DNA of 64,000 bases from contig NMRA01000038.1 of assembly GCA_002633005.1 (NCBI GenBank), positions 767,329 to 831,328 on the forward strand. Reading direction: 5' to 3'. Below the pieces are notes generated by a model, which did not search any database, was not told where the DNA came from, and worked only from the letters and a program-made list of their open reading frames with translations. The position numbers and the translations under genes are program-made. Shown here one piece after another: positions 32,331 to 44,259 of this stretch (position 1 is its first letter; each line of letters starts with the position of its first letter). This DNA is from Phoronis australis (taxonomy: Eukaryota > Phoronida > Phoronidae).

Positions 32331-32689
32331 CATAAATTTTGATTTGTTCGATACATCATATCCTCACATGAGTTTATTCTGCTGTAAAAACGGAAAAGTA
32401 CACAAAACATGTGCACGCACCCAGTCAGTGTTTCATTACCTGCAGTTAACACGCGTTATGTGTGTTGGCCTGTAGTAGTTTGGTAGCAAGTGCTTCAGTG
32501 CTACCTACACTGTTCATTAAAGAAGCTCTTTTGGTCTTTTGGCACATAATTTAGATAATAAGATAGGAGTTTTTATTCAGCTGTCTGCTGGATTCCTGTT
32601 TCTTGTAGACAATATCGTCTACCCACGATTTCTCTTACAAATAAAAATTATACTACGAAAAGTAATGTTAATTTTTCTGAGGTCATTGT

Positions 32690-32795
32690 TCTCCACAACA
32701 GAAAATTCAAACTGCACTTGGAATAACAAAATTCATGTATGTATTCTAGAGTCCATGTCCGTACTATCGTAAGTATGCGTGTTAAGTCCCACCTG
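32690..32795. repeat. Repeat shared with 57780-57895
   Basis: TCATTGTTCTCCAC, ACAAAATTCATGTAT and AGTATGCGTG occur in the same order at both places, same orientation. Confidence 0.7.
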
Positions 32796-33258
32796 CCGTG
32801 CAGGTAGTGGATTTTTTCTGTCCCTAGCCAACTCCACGAGTCGGAAAGGGAAAACGTTTTTGGTAGAACCTTTATTTCATTCGAACAAATTAAAAACGTA
32901 AGAAGTCTGGGCAGCCGGTCTTTCGAGGACATACCACTTTTGCCAGTGTAGAGTCCCGGGTCAGGGGCAGTAGTACTTTTTTTCCTTTGGAAGTGAAAAT
33001 TTCCCATTAGGTACGTACCACAACCTTAATACTTTTAACAACATGAATTGGCATCACCTTTTTACCGTGCCATAAAGGTATTTCCACTTTACCCATTCAG
33101 GCGTTACGTCACCATCAGTTCAACACTTTACGTTCCTGAGACATCAACAACGTGAAGGCGAAGTCCCTCCATGTTTACTAAGGGCAATTGAATGCCCACA
33201 GATTGACACTTCCCACCCTCTCCCATTCCGTAGCCAGCAAATTTGGCGTTTTTACCAC
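32796..33258. other. Unannotated spacer
   Basis: No supported gene. A small hairpin ACCTGC-CGT-GCAGGT lies near 32792-32806. Reverse frame 32648-33007 (119 aa) has no recognisable domain. Confidence 0.4.
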
Positions 33259-33264
33259 GTAACC

Positions 33265-33414
33265 ATGGGGCGGATCCAGGATTTTTAGTTGGGGGGCAGG
33301 GCAGAGTATTAGCCAGGATTTTGGCCGTCAGACATTCGCACCCCCCAATTGCCAAATGGAATCTGGGAGAGGTTAGGGGGCATGGCCCCTTGGCCCCCTC
33401 TAAATCCGCCGCTG
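33265..33414. mobile_element. 150-bp MITE with GTAACC duplication
   Basis: Left part GGGGCGGATCCAGG; right end on the reverse strand AGCGGCGGATTTAGAGG. Flanked by exact GTAACC at 33259-33264 and 33415-33420. TIRs are of the same CAGNGGCGGAT type as the element at 26801-27140. Interior rich in G and C runs. Non-coding. Confidence 0.7.
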
Positions 33415-33420
33415 GTAACC

Positions 33421-34234
33421 GTCGTCAGACGATACTTGAAAGCCAACATTTCCCCTCGCATGAGCAAAGCTACTTGAGAGGCACAAATTTTGACGCTGAC
33501 GGGTGCGACGCGATCAACACCTGATTTACGACCAGTCACTGCAACTGGCTTTGATCCCGGCGAGTCTGAACTCACGAAAAATCGTTTACATTTTGTCCGC
33601 AGGCGGTATATTGTCTTTTGTAACCACTGAAGTCGAATACTTGTTGGTCAGACCCACGAATGTTTTTTTTTCGCTTAGGCCTCCCTTACAGTAACTAAAA
33701 CAAGTCGAGTCTCCCGGCAACTCCACTTTTTCACCGAGCAAAGCACACACATAATGTTTCGTTTCCTTATCCAACTTCACACTCGTCTGGCACAAAACCG
33801 TCTCCCTAAGCATGGAACAGGCGGAGGACAAGAAAAACATTTCGGGCCCTCGGCCTATTCTACGCTTATGAAACGAAAATCTCGTGCCTGCAGCCTGTTC
33901 CACATTTAGGAAATAATAAATGTCGTGTCCGCAAAATGATCCACGCTTCGGGAAACAATTTTTTCGTGCCCCTAAGCTTTGCTGTGAATGTGTGGTGTGA
34001 ATGCCTTAAAATCGTCTAAGAAACAAAGCAGCCGAAAATTGGTGTTTATTATTCTGTTATTTCGGTATAATTTCTAGCACACAGTACGGTAAAGTGCAGG
34101 CATTTTCAAATTTCGAACTGAAATTGTAAATATGTTGTTCATCTGGCAGTGTCCAATGTGATTGTGGCTTGATGGATTGACATGTATACATGTATGCATA
34201 CACGTGTACGCGTTTCCGTCTTTTAAATTCAGTA
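33421..34234. other. Stretch without a supported gene
   Basis: Short open frames only. The end (34060-34240) is repeated in inverse orientation at 36590-36780. Confidence 0.4.
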
Positions 34235-34461
34235 CACGCCAGGCCCGTGGCCAGCATTGCGCAGGGGGTGGTTCGAATTTCTTGAACGGTGGACCTTTGA
34301 TACTTTGCAAACGTCGACACTGTGGAGTTTTCATTAAGGCCCTCAGTTGACGCAGCTTAATCAGGGGGAAGGGAAATTTGTATACACAACGATGACTCTC
34401 AGTTCTATGTTTTTGAGATGAGACGGAATTAGTAATACCAGAGATGAGGATGCCGTGACGG

Positions 34462-35006
34462 CTCGCCGGTTGCCCGCGTGCCGCTAGGTGGTAGCCAGCA
34501 CGCAGGTAGCAGGCAGTAGCACGCGCTTTAACACTGGTTCATGTAACCTTGACAGTCATTGGTTAGCTTTACAACAAAGTGAGAAAATAGCGGACTATGG
34601 ACAATTTTTAGCCGTGTCCATGCAAGTGGCGTAGCAGCAACTATTTTGTTTCTGCCGTCATCTGGTCGATTTTACTAGTGTGTTATTCATGCTGTATAAA
34701 TACAGGACAGTAGGCCTAACGTAAACAAAAGCCAGCGACATTAGGAAGATGCAATATGAAAGGCGCAACCACAATTTTCTGGGATTCACATTTCTTGAAC
34801 ATGAATTTTAAGCACCCGATTTGTCTGTACAACAGACCACATTTACACTTCCTCTATCAGTCATGTCAGTTTGTTTGGGTAAAGTGCTGCTTGTTGAGAA
34901 ATCGACCGGCCAATCAGAAACGCCGGTGTAAACAAATTCCCGAGGAAAATTAAATGATCATAGGCTTGCTGGCTACCACCCAGCGTCACGCAGGGAACCA
35001 GCGAGA
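34462..35006. mobile_element. MITE with about 40-bp TIRs and 8-9-bp target duplication
   Basis: Left TIR starts CTCGCCGGTTGCCCGCGTG and contains GGTGGTAGCCAGCA. The right end on the reverse strand starts TCTCGCTGGTTCCCTGCGTG and contains the same GGTGGTAGCCAGCA. Flanks CCGTGACGG (34453-34461) and CCGTAACGG (35007-35015) differ at one base. The opposite arm of inverted repeat Y shows a single copy of this site. Nine bases suggests a Mutator-like origin, eight would suggest hAT. Non-coding inside. Confidence 0.75.
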
Positions 35007-35502
35007 CCGTAACGGTTGCTCGCAAAAAATGGGACTCGTTTCGGATGTAATGTGGTCCAAAACATTCTCCTCGTTACTTCTTGCCAAATTTTCAAATCAG
35101 GCGTGCTTAAATGAGTGATTACACCTTCTCGGTCAGAAATATTTAGTCGGAGATTAACTTAACGATACTTTTTATCTAGTTATATTTTTCCGTTTTAACG
35201 TTATTGCATTTTAAACAATTTCGAGTGGGAAAATTGATGGATTATCAACCACGATGCATTCATCAAATCCATGTCAAGGTCGCATCATTTCACAGCGCGA
35301 CTGAAAAGTTTAGGGCGGCTGCGTCTGAACCTCACCCACCGGAACCACGCACAGGCTGGTCGAAATAAAATGTAGTTAGCAGGCTATCCAGTCCCTGCCA
35401 GTCTTCACATAATCAGTGAGCCCCATTCAGTCTTCTTAAATTTAAAACCTAATTTGGTCGCCGCAGTCCGTACCCGTGCCCCAGATGTTGAGAATGAGTC
35501 GT

Positions 35503-35650
35503 TAATTAGATTCAAGTATCACGATTGGCAGTGATTGGAACCGATCTTTTGAAATCAATGTATTAAGAACTAGTCAACTTTTTGCACACCCTTTTATATG
35601 GTTACTAAATGGACATAAATACAATAATTTATTCACGTTTGTTACGACTC
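35503..35650. other. Insertion of about 150 bp in the left arm of Y
   Basis: Absent from the right arm. Bounded by GAGTCGTTA on the left and GACTCATTA on the right, a possible imperfect target duplication. A/T-rich, no terminal repeats recognised. Confidence 0.4.
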
Positions 35651-35698
35651 ATTAGCAGACAATCAGAGTAATGAACTGTTTGGCTCAGTGGTTTGGGG

Positions 35699-35950
35699 CC
35701 TGGGGCCCGTTCCAAGAAACTGACTTAAGTTCATTTTTTAAGTCTAAGATTTGTCTTGGCTTCCATAATTTGAAACTTCCCCATCCGGTAAGACAGTTGA
35801 AATTAAGACAAAACTTTTATCAAAAACTTAATTCAAACTTAAGATCTCTTTCTTGAAACGGTCTCGAGACAAATTTAAGTTTTATCTTAAAATTTACTAA
35901 AATTTAAGATTTGTCTTAGCTGAGTCTGTTTTGTTGGAAAGGGCCCCTGG
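35699..35950. mobile_element. MITE with GGGGCCC termini
   Basis: Left end CCTGGGGCCCGTTCCAAG; right end on the reverse strand CCAGGGGCCCTTTCCAAC. The interior repeats TTAAGTC/TTAAGATTTGTCTT words on both strands, and a second copy of CTTGAAACGG lies inside. Absent from the other arm of inverted repeat Y. Target duplication not clear. Confidence 0.65.
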
Positions 35951-36120
35951 ACTACTGTTTGAGACAGACCCGAGTAAAAAAAATAATTGTCTGAGTTCTG
36001 GTTCTGAAATTGTGGACATTCGAAATCAGTGAACTTTCGAAGGTGGCAAACCTTCGGAGTAGTGGACCTTCGGAGTAGCGCACCTTCGGAATTATGGCAT
36101 CTAATCTTGACAAATCTACA

Positions 36121-37509
36121 TTTTCAGTAAAGGGTGGAGGGTAGGATTCGCCCGAATCCGAGGCGCGTAGCGCCGAGCGTAGGGAAGGTCGGGAGGGGAT
36201 TCCCCCTCTTGTGTAAGATTTTGCTTGGTTTTAAGTAGCTGATTTTGTTTTCCTGGTGACATTTTTTTAATTTTATTTTTGATCCTGTCCCGAGGGGAGC
36301 GATTGAGCCCCCCCCCCCCAACACCCCTCCGCAGACCCGCCTCTGCTTAGAAATCTTTTCCATCTGGTTGCTCGCATGAAGTGTGTGAGGCTGAACACTA
36401 TTGACACTAGTGACAAGTGAAGTCTATCTCCATTGACCAGAATTTTTATTGGGTTTAGACCTACTCCCCCAAAATGTGAACGTGCTCTTCGGTGTTTTCT
36501 CAGAGCAAGCAAACACGGTTATAGTTAAATTCAGGTTTTTGAGCTACGACGGAGGGCTGTCTATAACTTACCGTCGGCTTCTACTGAATTTAAAAGGACA
36601 GAAACGCACATACGTGTACACGAATGCATGTCAATCCACCAATCCACTCTCGAATTGGACACTATATGACGAAAAACATACCTGTACTTTACAAACATTT
36701 CAATTCCAAATTTGGAAACGCCTCATGTGTCCTTTACCGTACTGTGCTAACAAGCAATATCAGATAACAAACATATTTTCTGCTGTTTTGCTTCATGGTC
36801 GATTTTAAGACATTCACACCGCAATGTGACTTTTTGGGAGCTATCTCGCTGCTATATAGCTTAGCTAGGTATAGACATTCACTTCTAGACTCTCTTGTTT
36901 CCCTACGGTGTAACCACTACGCGTGTTCAATGCCTATGAGTAACATAAAGCCTCCTCTAATCGTCTGCACGATCCTGTCGTCTACGCAAATACCACTCGG
37001 ACGAAGTGGGCCGGGTACCGCACGGCTCGATGATAACGTGAAGCGCTTTGAATCAGAAGCAAATTCAAAATTATTACTAACTTAGTTAACAATTGTAGTT
37101 AGTAATACCAGTAGCTGCATCAATTTTGTTGTACATCTGTATCATATCTTTAACGGATAGGCTGGGGCTGGACCTTTTCCGCGGGAGGGGGTTCGTTCGA
37201 ACCCCTCGAACCCCCCCCCCCGGCTACGGGCCTGCACACTGACGGTAATTTCACTATAGGTAGTCCTCCGTCGCGCTAGAAAACAGACATTTAACTATTG
37301 TTTTTTCTTGCACTGAAAAAGCCCCGAGGACCCCGAGCATGTTGGCTTTATTGGGGAAAGTAGGCTTAGACCTCAACTTTGGTCAACGAAGAAAGTCTTC
37401 TCTTGTCAATCAGTGTTAATCTGGGAGTAATATACAGATATTGGTCCTAGGTGTTAATGGTGCACAGCCCTGCAGAGACTTCATACGAGCAACAAACTTG
37501 ATGGGAAAG
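36121..37509. other. Loop of inverted repeat Y
   Basis: Contains repeat debris. 36590-36780 is an inverted copy of 34060-34240, and G/C-run-rich pieces near 36150-36340 and 37180-37225 resemble MITE interiors. No supported gene; frame 36449-36808 (119 aa) lies in the repeated segment and has no domain. Confidence 0.45.
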
Positions 37510-38620
37510 ATTTCCAAGGTTTCCCATGTCACTATGCCAAAGATTCACTACACCGAAGGTCCACTACTCCGGAAGGCCCACTGCTCCGAAGGTTCGCAAC
37601 CTTCATTCATTACTTCAAATTTCCACAATTCCGAAACCAGTTCATTACTCTGATTGTCTGCTCAAGACTCATTCTCAACTGTAAGGACAACATCTAGGGC
37701 AAGGGACGGCAGGGCTGCGGCGACCAACCGATTTTAAATTTAAGAAGACCGATTAGGACACTCTGACTTCGTGCAGACTGGCAGGAACGTAGTGGGCTAC
37801 TGACTACATTTAGTTTCGACCCTGCCGTGCGCGTGGTTAGTTCCTTGAGTGAGGTTGAAGCGTAGAGGCCCTTAACTTTTCAGGCGTGCTGCGATGCGAT
37901 CTTGACATGGATTTGATGAATGTATCGTGGTTTATAATTCATCAATATTCCTAATTCATATTATTTTAAAAATGCAAGCACGTACTCATTTTCCCGTATT
38001 TGCAAAGTGTGCGGGCAATTAAACATGCACATGAAATTCAGCGCATCTAATAACCGAAGTATCGTTTAATTTTGTATGCAAAAGTATAAAAATTACACCT
38101 GAGTCCGAAATTTTAGATATTCGGAGCAGTGAACCTTTGGAGTAGTGAACCTTCGAAATAGTGGGATGTTCCTATACAGCGACGTAGAAACCTAAGCAAG
38201 TTAAGTAACATACAAAAATACAACCAGACAAACAATTTCGTCAAGTAGTCATTCTCCGACTAAACTTCATATTTCCGCCCGGGTGTGTAATGAAGTGTAA
38301 TTACTCATTTAAGCATGACTGATTTGAAATTTGGCATGAGGTAAGGTGAGAACGTTCTCTTTCTGTACCACAGTACATCCGAGTTCCGTTCGTTGTGAAC
38401 AACAGTCACAGCATCCTCATTTCTGGTATTACAAATTCCGTCTCACTTTCTCAGGAATAGAGAGTTGTGAGTCATAGTTGTGTATACAGATTTCCCTTCA
38501 CCCTCATTAAAGTGCGAAAACTATAGTGTCAGCGTTTGCAAAATATCAAAGGTCTACCGTTCTAGAACTTCGAACCACCCCCTGCTCAACGCTGGTTAGG
38601 GGCCTGTGAGTCGTTACCAA
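37510..38620 (-). repeat. Right arm of large inverted repeat Y
   Basis: Inverse complement of 34235-36120 without the insertions found there, so it serves as an empty-site reference. Contains CTACNCCGAAGG-type words at 37550-37605 and 38125-38160. Confidence 0.8.
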
Positions 38621-39255
38621 GGCAGCACGCATCATCATACAATTCTTGGCATGAAATCCTTTCTTCCCTGTCTATCTCATGGCATTATTTATTTCTACCT
38701 TTGTTGATCTTTATTGCAACTGTGCACACCGGAAGTTAGCATCCACACATATCCAAAACCGTACGTAAATAATAAAGCTTTTCCTCGCTCTACAAGCTGA
38801 AAGTGAATATTATAAGAAATTTTGTATCTAGCAGACACGCAATAGCCAATACTTGATTATTCTAGATATCTAACAGATATCTGATCAAGCTTTCCGCGAG
38901 CTGCGTCATTTGATGCAGCAGGTCCAAGACCCAACAGAAATCTTAAAATTGTGTTGTGCACTATCTATATATTAGGATCATAGTGAATTTCACAGGTTTT
39001 ACAGCCATACATGAAGCCAGGTAAAATATTCGAGGTGCCAAAATGTTCTGCCATAATTCAATCCCTATATGCGGAAAATTACATACTATGTGACGATTTT
39101 TTCTTCTAAACCCTGAGCTGTCCTCAAGTTAGGGTGGACTTGGTGACGGGTTTTAGCGATGGACGGGCTACGCATACGGTGTGTGCATAACCTATTGCAT
39201 AACACTGATAAAGTAGCACTGATAACCACTGTGTGGGAAAAATGAATAACCATAA
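38621..39255. other. Unannotated spacer before D2
   Basis: A/T-rich. No domain-bearing ORF, no recognised repeat. Confidence 0.4.
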
Positions 39256-40129
39256 ACAATGGTTCTGGTGGCTAGACAGGCTAATAACAAGCTGGGATGA
39301 ATCACATAATAGGTCACTGCACATGTAAGTAAACAAATTGTCAGTAACAACTTAATTGGCACATCAGACAATTAGCGAAATGTGTAACGAATAAAGCTTT
39401 AAATGCAATGTCTGCAATATTTTATGAACAGTTAATCGAACATCTCTGGAAGAATGGTGAAATTTGAATGAAGACAACAACCTTTCTAAAATATAGAGGT
39501 AAAACATCCACCATCGTCAAGCTTTATTCAGGGAATAAGATGTCTAGATGTTTACAGAATCAATACACGGAAAATTTCAAAACGCAAAAATACCAGAACC
39601 GGGTGGACTAGCAGTCAGAGGGTGTTTCCTAACACTTAATGTGAATGTTTCATATTCAGTATTCGGAAACGACTTCAGTCAATGCACAGGTTCCCCATGA
39701 GTCGTTGACACTGTTACACTGAATGGTGATTCTCTGATTGCAAGCCAAATCTGTTCTCGTATTTTTACGTGTTTTGGAATTTTCTGTGTATCTTACCTGT
39801 TGTCATCCGGGTATTCATTCTCTGAATAAAGCTTGGCAATGGTGGATGCTTTGCAGCCAAAACATGTCAATGCATTTTAGAAAAATTGTTGTCTTAATTC
39901 GATAACAATTAATAGTTTGGGCCAACTACACCGTTTGTGGTGCAATCGTAGGCGCATTTCAACGCCTCGCTTTGCTCCTGTTCAGTACTCCGTGGAAATG
40001 GCGTCGCACGTCGAAAGATTCAAATATCGATCGAAAATTTTCTAATAAAACCAAAAAACCCGGTGGCCCTCTGCGGAAAAAAAGTCATTCTGTGGAACCA
40101 ATGAACAACGCGTCATCTCGCAACCGGTC

Positions 40130-42058
40130 TCAATTGAATTGCAAATTTCCGTCTTCTGTGAAGTGATCTAAACAGAAATGTTTGCTTGGACTCTTGCACT
40201 TTGGAAACTTTTGCTTTGATGGATCATAAGCAGAGCTTTGGTCAGTATTGGAATGTAAATGGTGAACGGCATGTTTATAAATTTCGTTCACATATTTATT
40301 GCGTACAAAAAGTCCAGGACTAGGAGGTGCCGGAACCCATTTGCCTCCGTACATCACGCGTGTGTAGTTGTATTTGTATTGTTGTAAATATCGACTTCCA
40401 GCCACCCAGCTTGAGTTGTATACATCCGTATGCCATATGCTGTATCTGACACCGGCTAATCGTATTTCTAATTCTTTGATATTGTCGTAATTTCTGTTAG
40501 TCGTTAATCTGAGAACACAGCCATTTTTCCTCCATACAGAACTACTGTTCACAATCTTGGCTACTCTGTCTACGGTGTACACATTGTCGAAAAGAAGGTC
40601 TGTGTCCAAGTCCCACGGACACTCAGAGTTAAACTTCAGCGCACACAGCAATGACCCATCCGTAAGCTCTACGGGTACACCGGCATTTCCCGCCAACTCA
40701 ATGAGAATCTGGTTACAGGTTCTTATTTTTTCAAGACAGCACGGTGGTTGCAACAATCCAGTTGAATCCCAAAAATCTGGACAAGTGATTTTTGTCTCGT
40801 CACAGCTATATTTAAAGCTATTCCCAGAGAATGTGTGGATTTCATTTAAACGAAATTGTTTAGCTACGATCCTCCATTCACTTTTGAATTGTTTTCGTTC
40901 ACCTCCTATCTGTTTAACGTGAAACATTGAATCAGGACAAACAACATTTTGTTGTTTATTAATTTTTCGATTAAGGAAAAGTCGTTCAAAGAACAAGGAA
41001 TCATGATTTAAACCTCCAAAACCTTGAACTAATTCTCTTTTTATCGCTAAAAAGGGTCCTTCAATGTGGTCGCAATACATACACGAATCCAAAGACTTTG
41101 AATAGCCATAATGGTACTGAAGTTGGTAGTTTCGAAGCGACACCTCATGGCAGCCGTGCCACCAATGGCCATTGCTGCCAACGCTGGCACCTCCTACAGC
41201 AGACGCGCCGAATCGACTGGCAAAACTTAGAAGTCTTTCCACATTGGTGTATTGTGAAAACCGATGAACATTTGGCAAAAGCAACACATACTTTGTGCTG
41301 GCTGTTGAAACGAGACGTCTCCATCTGCTACCTTGCTTAGAAACAATGAAAGAACAACGTCGGCGTAATTTCAATGGTAAATACTGACTTTGTGAGGTCA
41401 CAGACATAATAATTCGAACATCTGTATATCTGTCCCGAATCTGACGAACAAGACTTCTGATTTCTGATGGAGTATTTTGAACTGCGTTTATTAAGATCGT
41501 AACCATATTTTCAAGTTTTCTGGCGTCATCACATGTCTGAATTACCCAACCCTCTTCATAATATATGTCGTTTTTCAACTTTATCTCAGGGCAAACTTCA
41601 GGTTTGCCCGTTTGAACGCTTTTGCTTAACGTTCTCTGCTCTCCGGGTGTGGTTTGTGTTGGAGAATATTGCTTAATCTGCCTCAGCTCGAATTCGGTGG
41701 CTTGGCCGTCTAAAACTGTATGATCCTCATATGACTTTTCCGGAAAATTTCGTCGTATCAGACCTTTGGTGGCTTCTCCATCTGTCTCGGCGTCTTCTAG
41801 TGCTTCTCTCAACAACAGCTGAATTCTTGGACTATCTGATAAGTCGAGCGCTTGTTTTATTAGAGCACTTGCATCTTTTGCGTCATTTTCGTGACAAGAC
41901 ACTTGTTTAAGGGTTTCAGTACATCTTTGTGACTCCCCACAATGTCGCACAGTCAAGAAACATAAGCAAACAATTGCTGCGACAGCGCACCAAAGTAACC
42001 GTTTAACAGATACATATTTAATCCAGCGAATGCATATCCACCGTCCTCTATTCATCAT
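40130..42058 (-). CDS. Fukutin-related-protein-like (LicD-type) membrane protein, D2 copy
   Basis: 642-aa single-exon ORF, closely similar to the 635-aa protein at 24521-26428 along its whole length. The signal-anchor after a basic N-terminus is kept (VCLCFLTVRHCG), as are the GT-A-like N-terminal domain, QPPCCL, DGSLLCALK and CPWDLDTDL. Most differences fall in the stem (about residues 85-150, with small indels such as TQTTPGEQRTLSKS). The luminal domains are highly conserved, so both copies look functional. Frame start: the ATG one codon earlier than the D1 alignment (MMNRGR versus MNRRR) is equally plausible, because both ATGs are adjacent. Same expected role: type II Golgi/ER glycan-modifying enzyme of the FKRP/LicD nucleotidyltransferase-like family, substrate unknown. 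Confidence 0.8.
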   Translation of the reverse strand: MMNRGRWICIRWIKYVSVKRLLWCAVAAIVCLCFLTVRHCGESQRCTETLKQVSCHENDAKDASALIKQALDLSDSPRIQLLLREALEDAETDGEATKGLIRRNFPEKSYEDHTVLDGQATEFELRQIKQYSPTQTTPGEQRTLSKSVQTGKPEVCPEIKLKNDIYYEEGWVIQTCDDARKLENMVTILINAVQNTPSEIRSLVRQIRDRYTDVRIIMSVTSQSQYLPLKLRRRCSFIVSKQGSRWRRLVSTASTKYVLLLPNVHRFSQYTNVERLLSFASRFGASAVGGASVGSNGHWWHGCHEVSLRNYQLQYHYGYSKSLDSCMYCDHIEGPFLAIKRELVQGFGGLNHDSLFFERLFLNRKINKQQNVVCPDSMFHVKQIGGERKQFKSEWRIVAKQFRLNEIHTFSGNSFKYSCDETKITCPDFWDSTGLLQPPCCLEKIRTCNQILIELAGNAGVPVELTDGSLLCALKFNSECPWDLDTDLLFDNVYTVDRVAKIVNSSSVWRKNGCVLRLTTNRNYDNIKELEIRLAGVRYSIWHTDVYNSSWVAGSRYLQQYKYNYTRVMYGGKWVPAPPSPGLFVRNKYVNEIYKHAVHHLHSNTDQSSAYDPSKQKFPKCKSPSKHFCLDHFTEDGNLQFN

Positions 42059-42520
42059 GGCCCAGATTCACCTGTTGTGTCACACTACAGTACTGAGTCC
42101 GTGTACTCAGTGAGAATATCGTCACCCTCGATTAAATGTACAGTGTGGTGACATATGTTCTTGCGCATCGTGCCATTGGACGACTTGCATTTCAAATACC
42201 ATAATCCATGATCGATTGGATAGTTTAAATCAAAGTTGACTGGTGTAAGATAATCCATACTTATGAACGCTGTCACGAGTAACAAGCAGGATCAACAAAA
42301 AACAAACTGTTCACGGTGCGATTATAAGATTTACCTTGGCAGTGCATGCGAAGCCGGCTGCGAGGCCTATCCAACTCCAGACGACAAAATCAGGTGTCAA
42401 CCTATAATCTATTGTTAAACTCTCCAATTCATCAACGGGTACCAGTACTTATTGAGTAAACGGCAATATTTAAGTATACTCGTTCTAACTCTTGGTGTAC
42501 AACTATACAGCATGTCACCT
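42059..42520 (-). promoter_or_regulatory. Conserved upstream flank of the FKRP-like gene (D2)
   Basis: Alignable with the D1 flank for several hundred bases, interrupted by about 100 extra bases near 42290-42400. Promoter content inferred from position and conservation only. Confidence 0.35.
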
Positions 42521-44259
42521 ATGTATAAAATAACAATTGTAATAATTTGAGACCTGTCATGCCTCAGGCATCTTCTTACAACTAGGTTACAAAAGGTCAC
42601 AACTGCACACTCGGGTGCAATCCAATTCTACCGGTGGCACGTGAAATACCTACTGGAGCAGACCCAGTGTGCGCATTATATCCGGGTGAGCCCAGTGCTA
42701 GTTTAACACAGGGTGTTCATAAGCCGCAGGTAGATACTCAGTCTATGGGTGTCAAGCAATTTCGACGATCTCGTATCGGTGCATAATATTTTGGTTTTGG
42801 ATTTTGTTGTACCCACGGTCTCGCGTCAGTAAAAGAAAGAAGTAGTCGCGGGGGCGGGCAGGGCCGGGGGAAGTAACGGTATATCTCCGGTTGTATACAA
42901 TATGTACTACTGCGCATGCACTGTATTCGACACCGGTCATATATAAGGGGAGCAAAAATACCCACTTGACCAAGGACTTAACTCTAACAAGTACAGCGCT
43001 GGACAGAACAGCTTAAAAAGCAATTTCCGAGAGAACCTATAGAATCAAAAATATTCTACATGATCCGTAACAGAATTGGCTGGAATTTTAGCAGTGGATT
43101 CATATCCACCTCAAACGACACCAACTATCGTAATACACTCACTGGCTTCTATCTATTTTTATACCCCCTGAAATTTTTATTTGAAACGTGCAAAATTTTC
43201 AGCTTAAAAATGACCTCTTTTGGTAACAACACTAATCCGTGTTGGTTAGGGCCTGATATTCGATACTGGATAGGCAAGTATAATATTCATTACCCCATTT
43301 CAAAAATATATTTTCACATAAACGAAATTGCCCCTATTCGTTGGGTCATTCGTTTTGTCGTACCACATAATTTAAGTATCCAAACTCAAATTAGCTATAA
43401 CAAAAAGACTCTTGAAATTTGTAGAAAATAAATAAAGATTACAATCGTGAAGGTCAAAAGATTGGTAAATGATTTCATGCATAGAAATTCAACTGAAAAT
43501 GCGCCTGTTTGATTTCCAAGTGTCAAGTACTTGTTGTAATTGCTCAGTAATTTAGAATAAAAGTATCAAAGTGATTGAAAGTTTTTTAAATGGCACCAGA
43601 GACATTGTTCAGCGTGCAAAATTCTCTTGTTTACAGTTTTCTTAGTCTGAGACTGGTTGGTTGTGTCAGAGTTGTCATCAGACTATTAGTGCAGAGAGAC
43701 TTTTCAGCAAGTGACACCTTGTGGCGCTACAGTAGTAGAACTTCCTGTTCATGGAAAAATGACTGTACACTCTGTCTACGAAAGGTTGCACTGTCGAATG
43801 TTGTTTAGCATGGCATCTTATTGATTAAAGTAATGAAACCGACGTCATAATATTCACTCATTCCCATTGGTTGAAATCTAATAAACCCCGTTGAGTTTAC
43901 AGTTACCAATATTGGCGATCACCTTTGACTTGAATAGTTGCCTTTTCAAACGGGCAGTGATCGAAGTAAACAAAATCAAAGGAACCCGATCCAGTGGCTT
44001 AAGCATGTGCAAGTGGTAGCGATGTGATCGGTATACTTCCGACCAAAGCATGCACATTGACGCTAGCACACAGAAATATGTTTCCATAGGGACACTTTTC
44101 AGTACCGACAGGTGGCGCTGTGTCAGAGGGTAATATGACTGCTGTAGTGGGAAGCTTTGATAGGTATTGTCCATGAAAATGTTCACATGAAGAGGTCTTT
44201 ATCAATGTGGAAAGCTCCACAAGAGGTACTGCAGAGCAGGCACGATCTGAGGTACCTGT

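Larger units (their letters stand above)
23678..32795. repeat. Segmental duplication, copy D1
   Basis: Collinear with D2 (39256-48055). Matched stretches run from GGTTCTGGTG at 23678 and 39257, through the FKRP-like gene, its upstream flank, the ATG-GCA region at 28676 and 43590, AGTGGCA at about 29080, then from 31515 to 32390 (44010-45000) and 32420-32590 (47885-48055). D1 carries three extra blocks: a MITE at about 26801-27140, about 27905-28345, and about 29085-31512. Part of the right end (32690-32795) also matches 57780-57895. Confidence 0.9.
34235..36120 (+). repeat. Left arm of large inverted repeat Y
   Basis: Matches the reverse complement of 37510-38620. For example 34255-34320 pairs with 38530-38610, 35030-35150 with 38290-38400, 35235-35490 with 37690-37960, and 36030-36100 with 37545-37620. 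The left arm is longer because it contains three insertions absent from the right arm: 34462-35006, about 35503-35650 and about 35680-36000. No ORF of note. Confidence 0.8.

Noticed and set aside
36449-36808. 119-aa forward frame in the loop of inverted repeat Y
   Set aside because: Lies over repeat sequence that is inverted at 34060-34240, where the frame is not kept; no domain.
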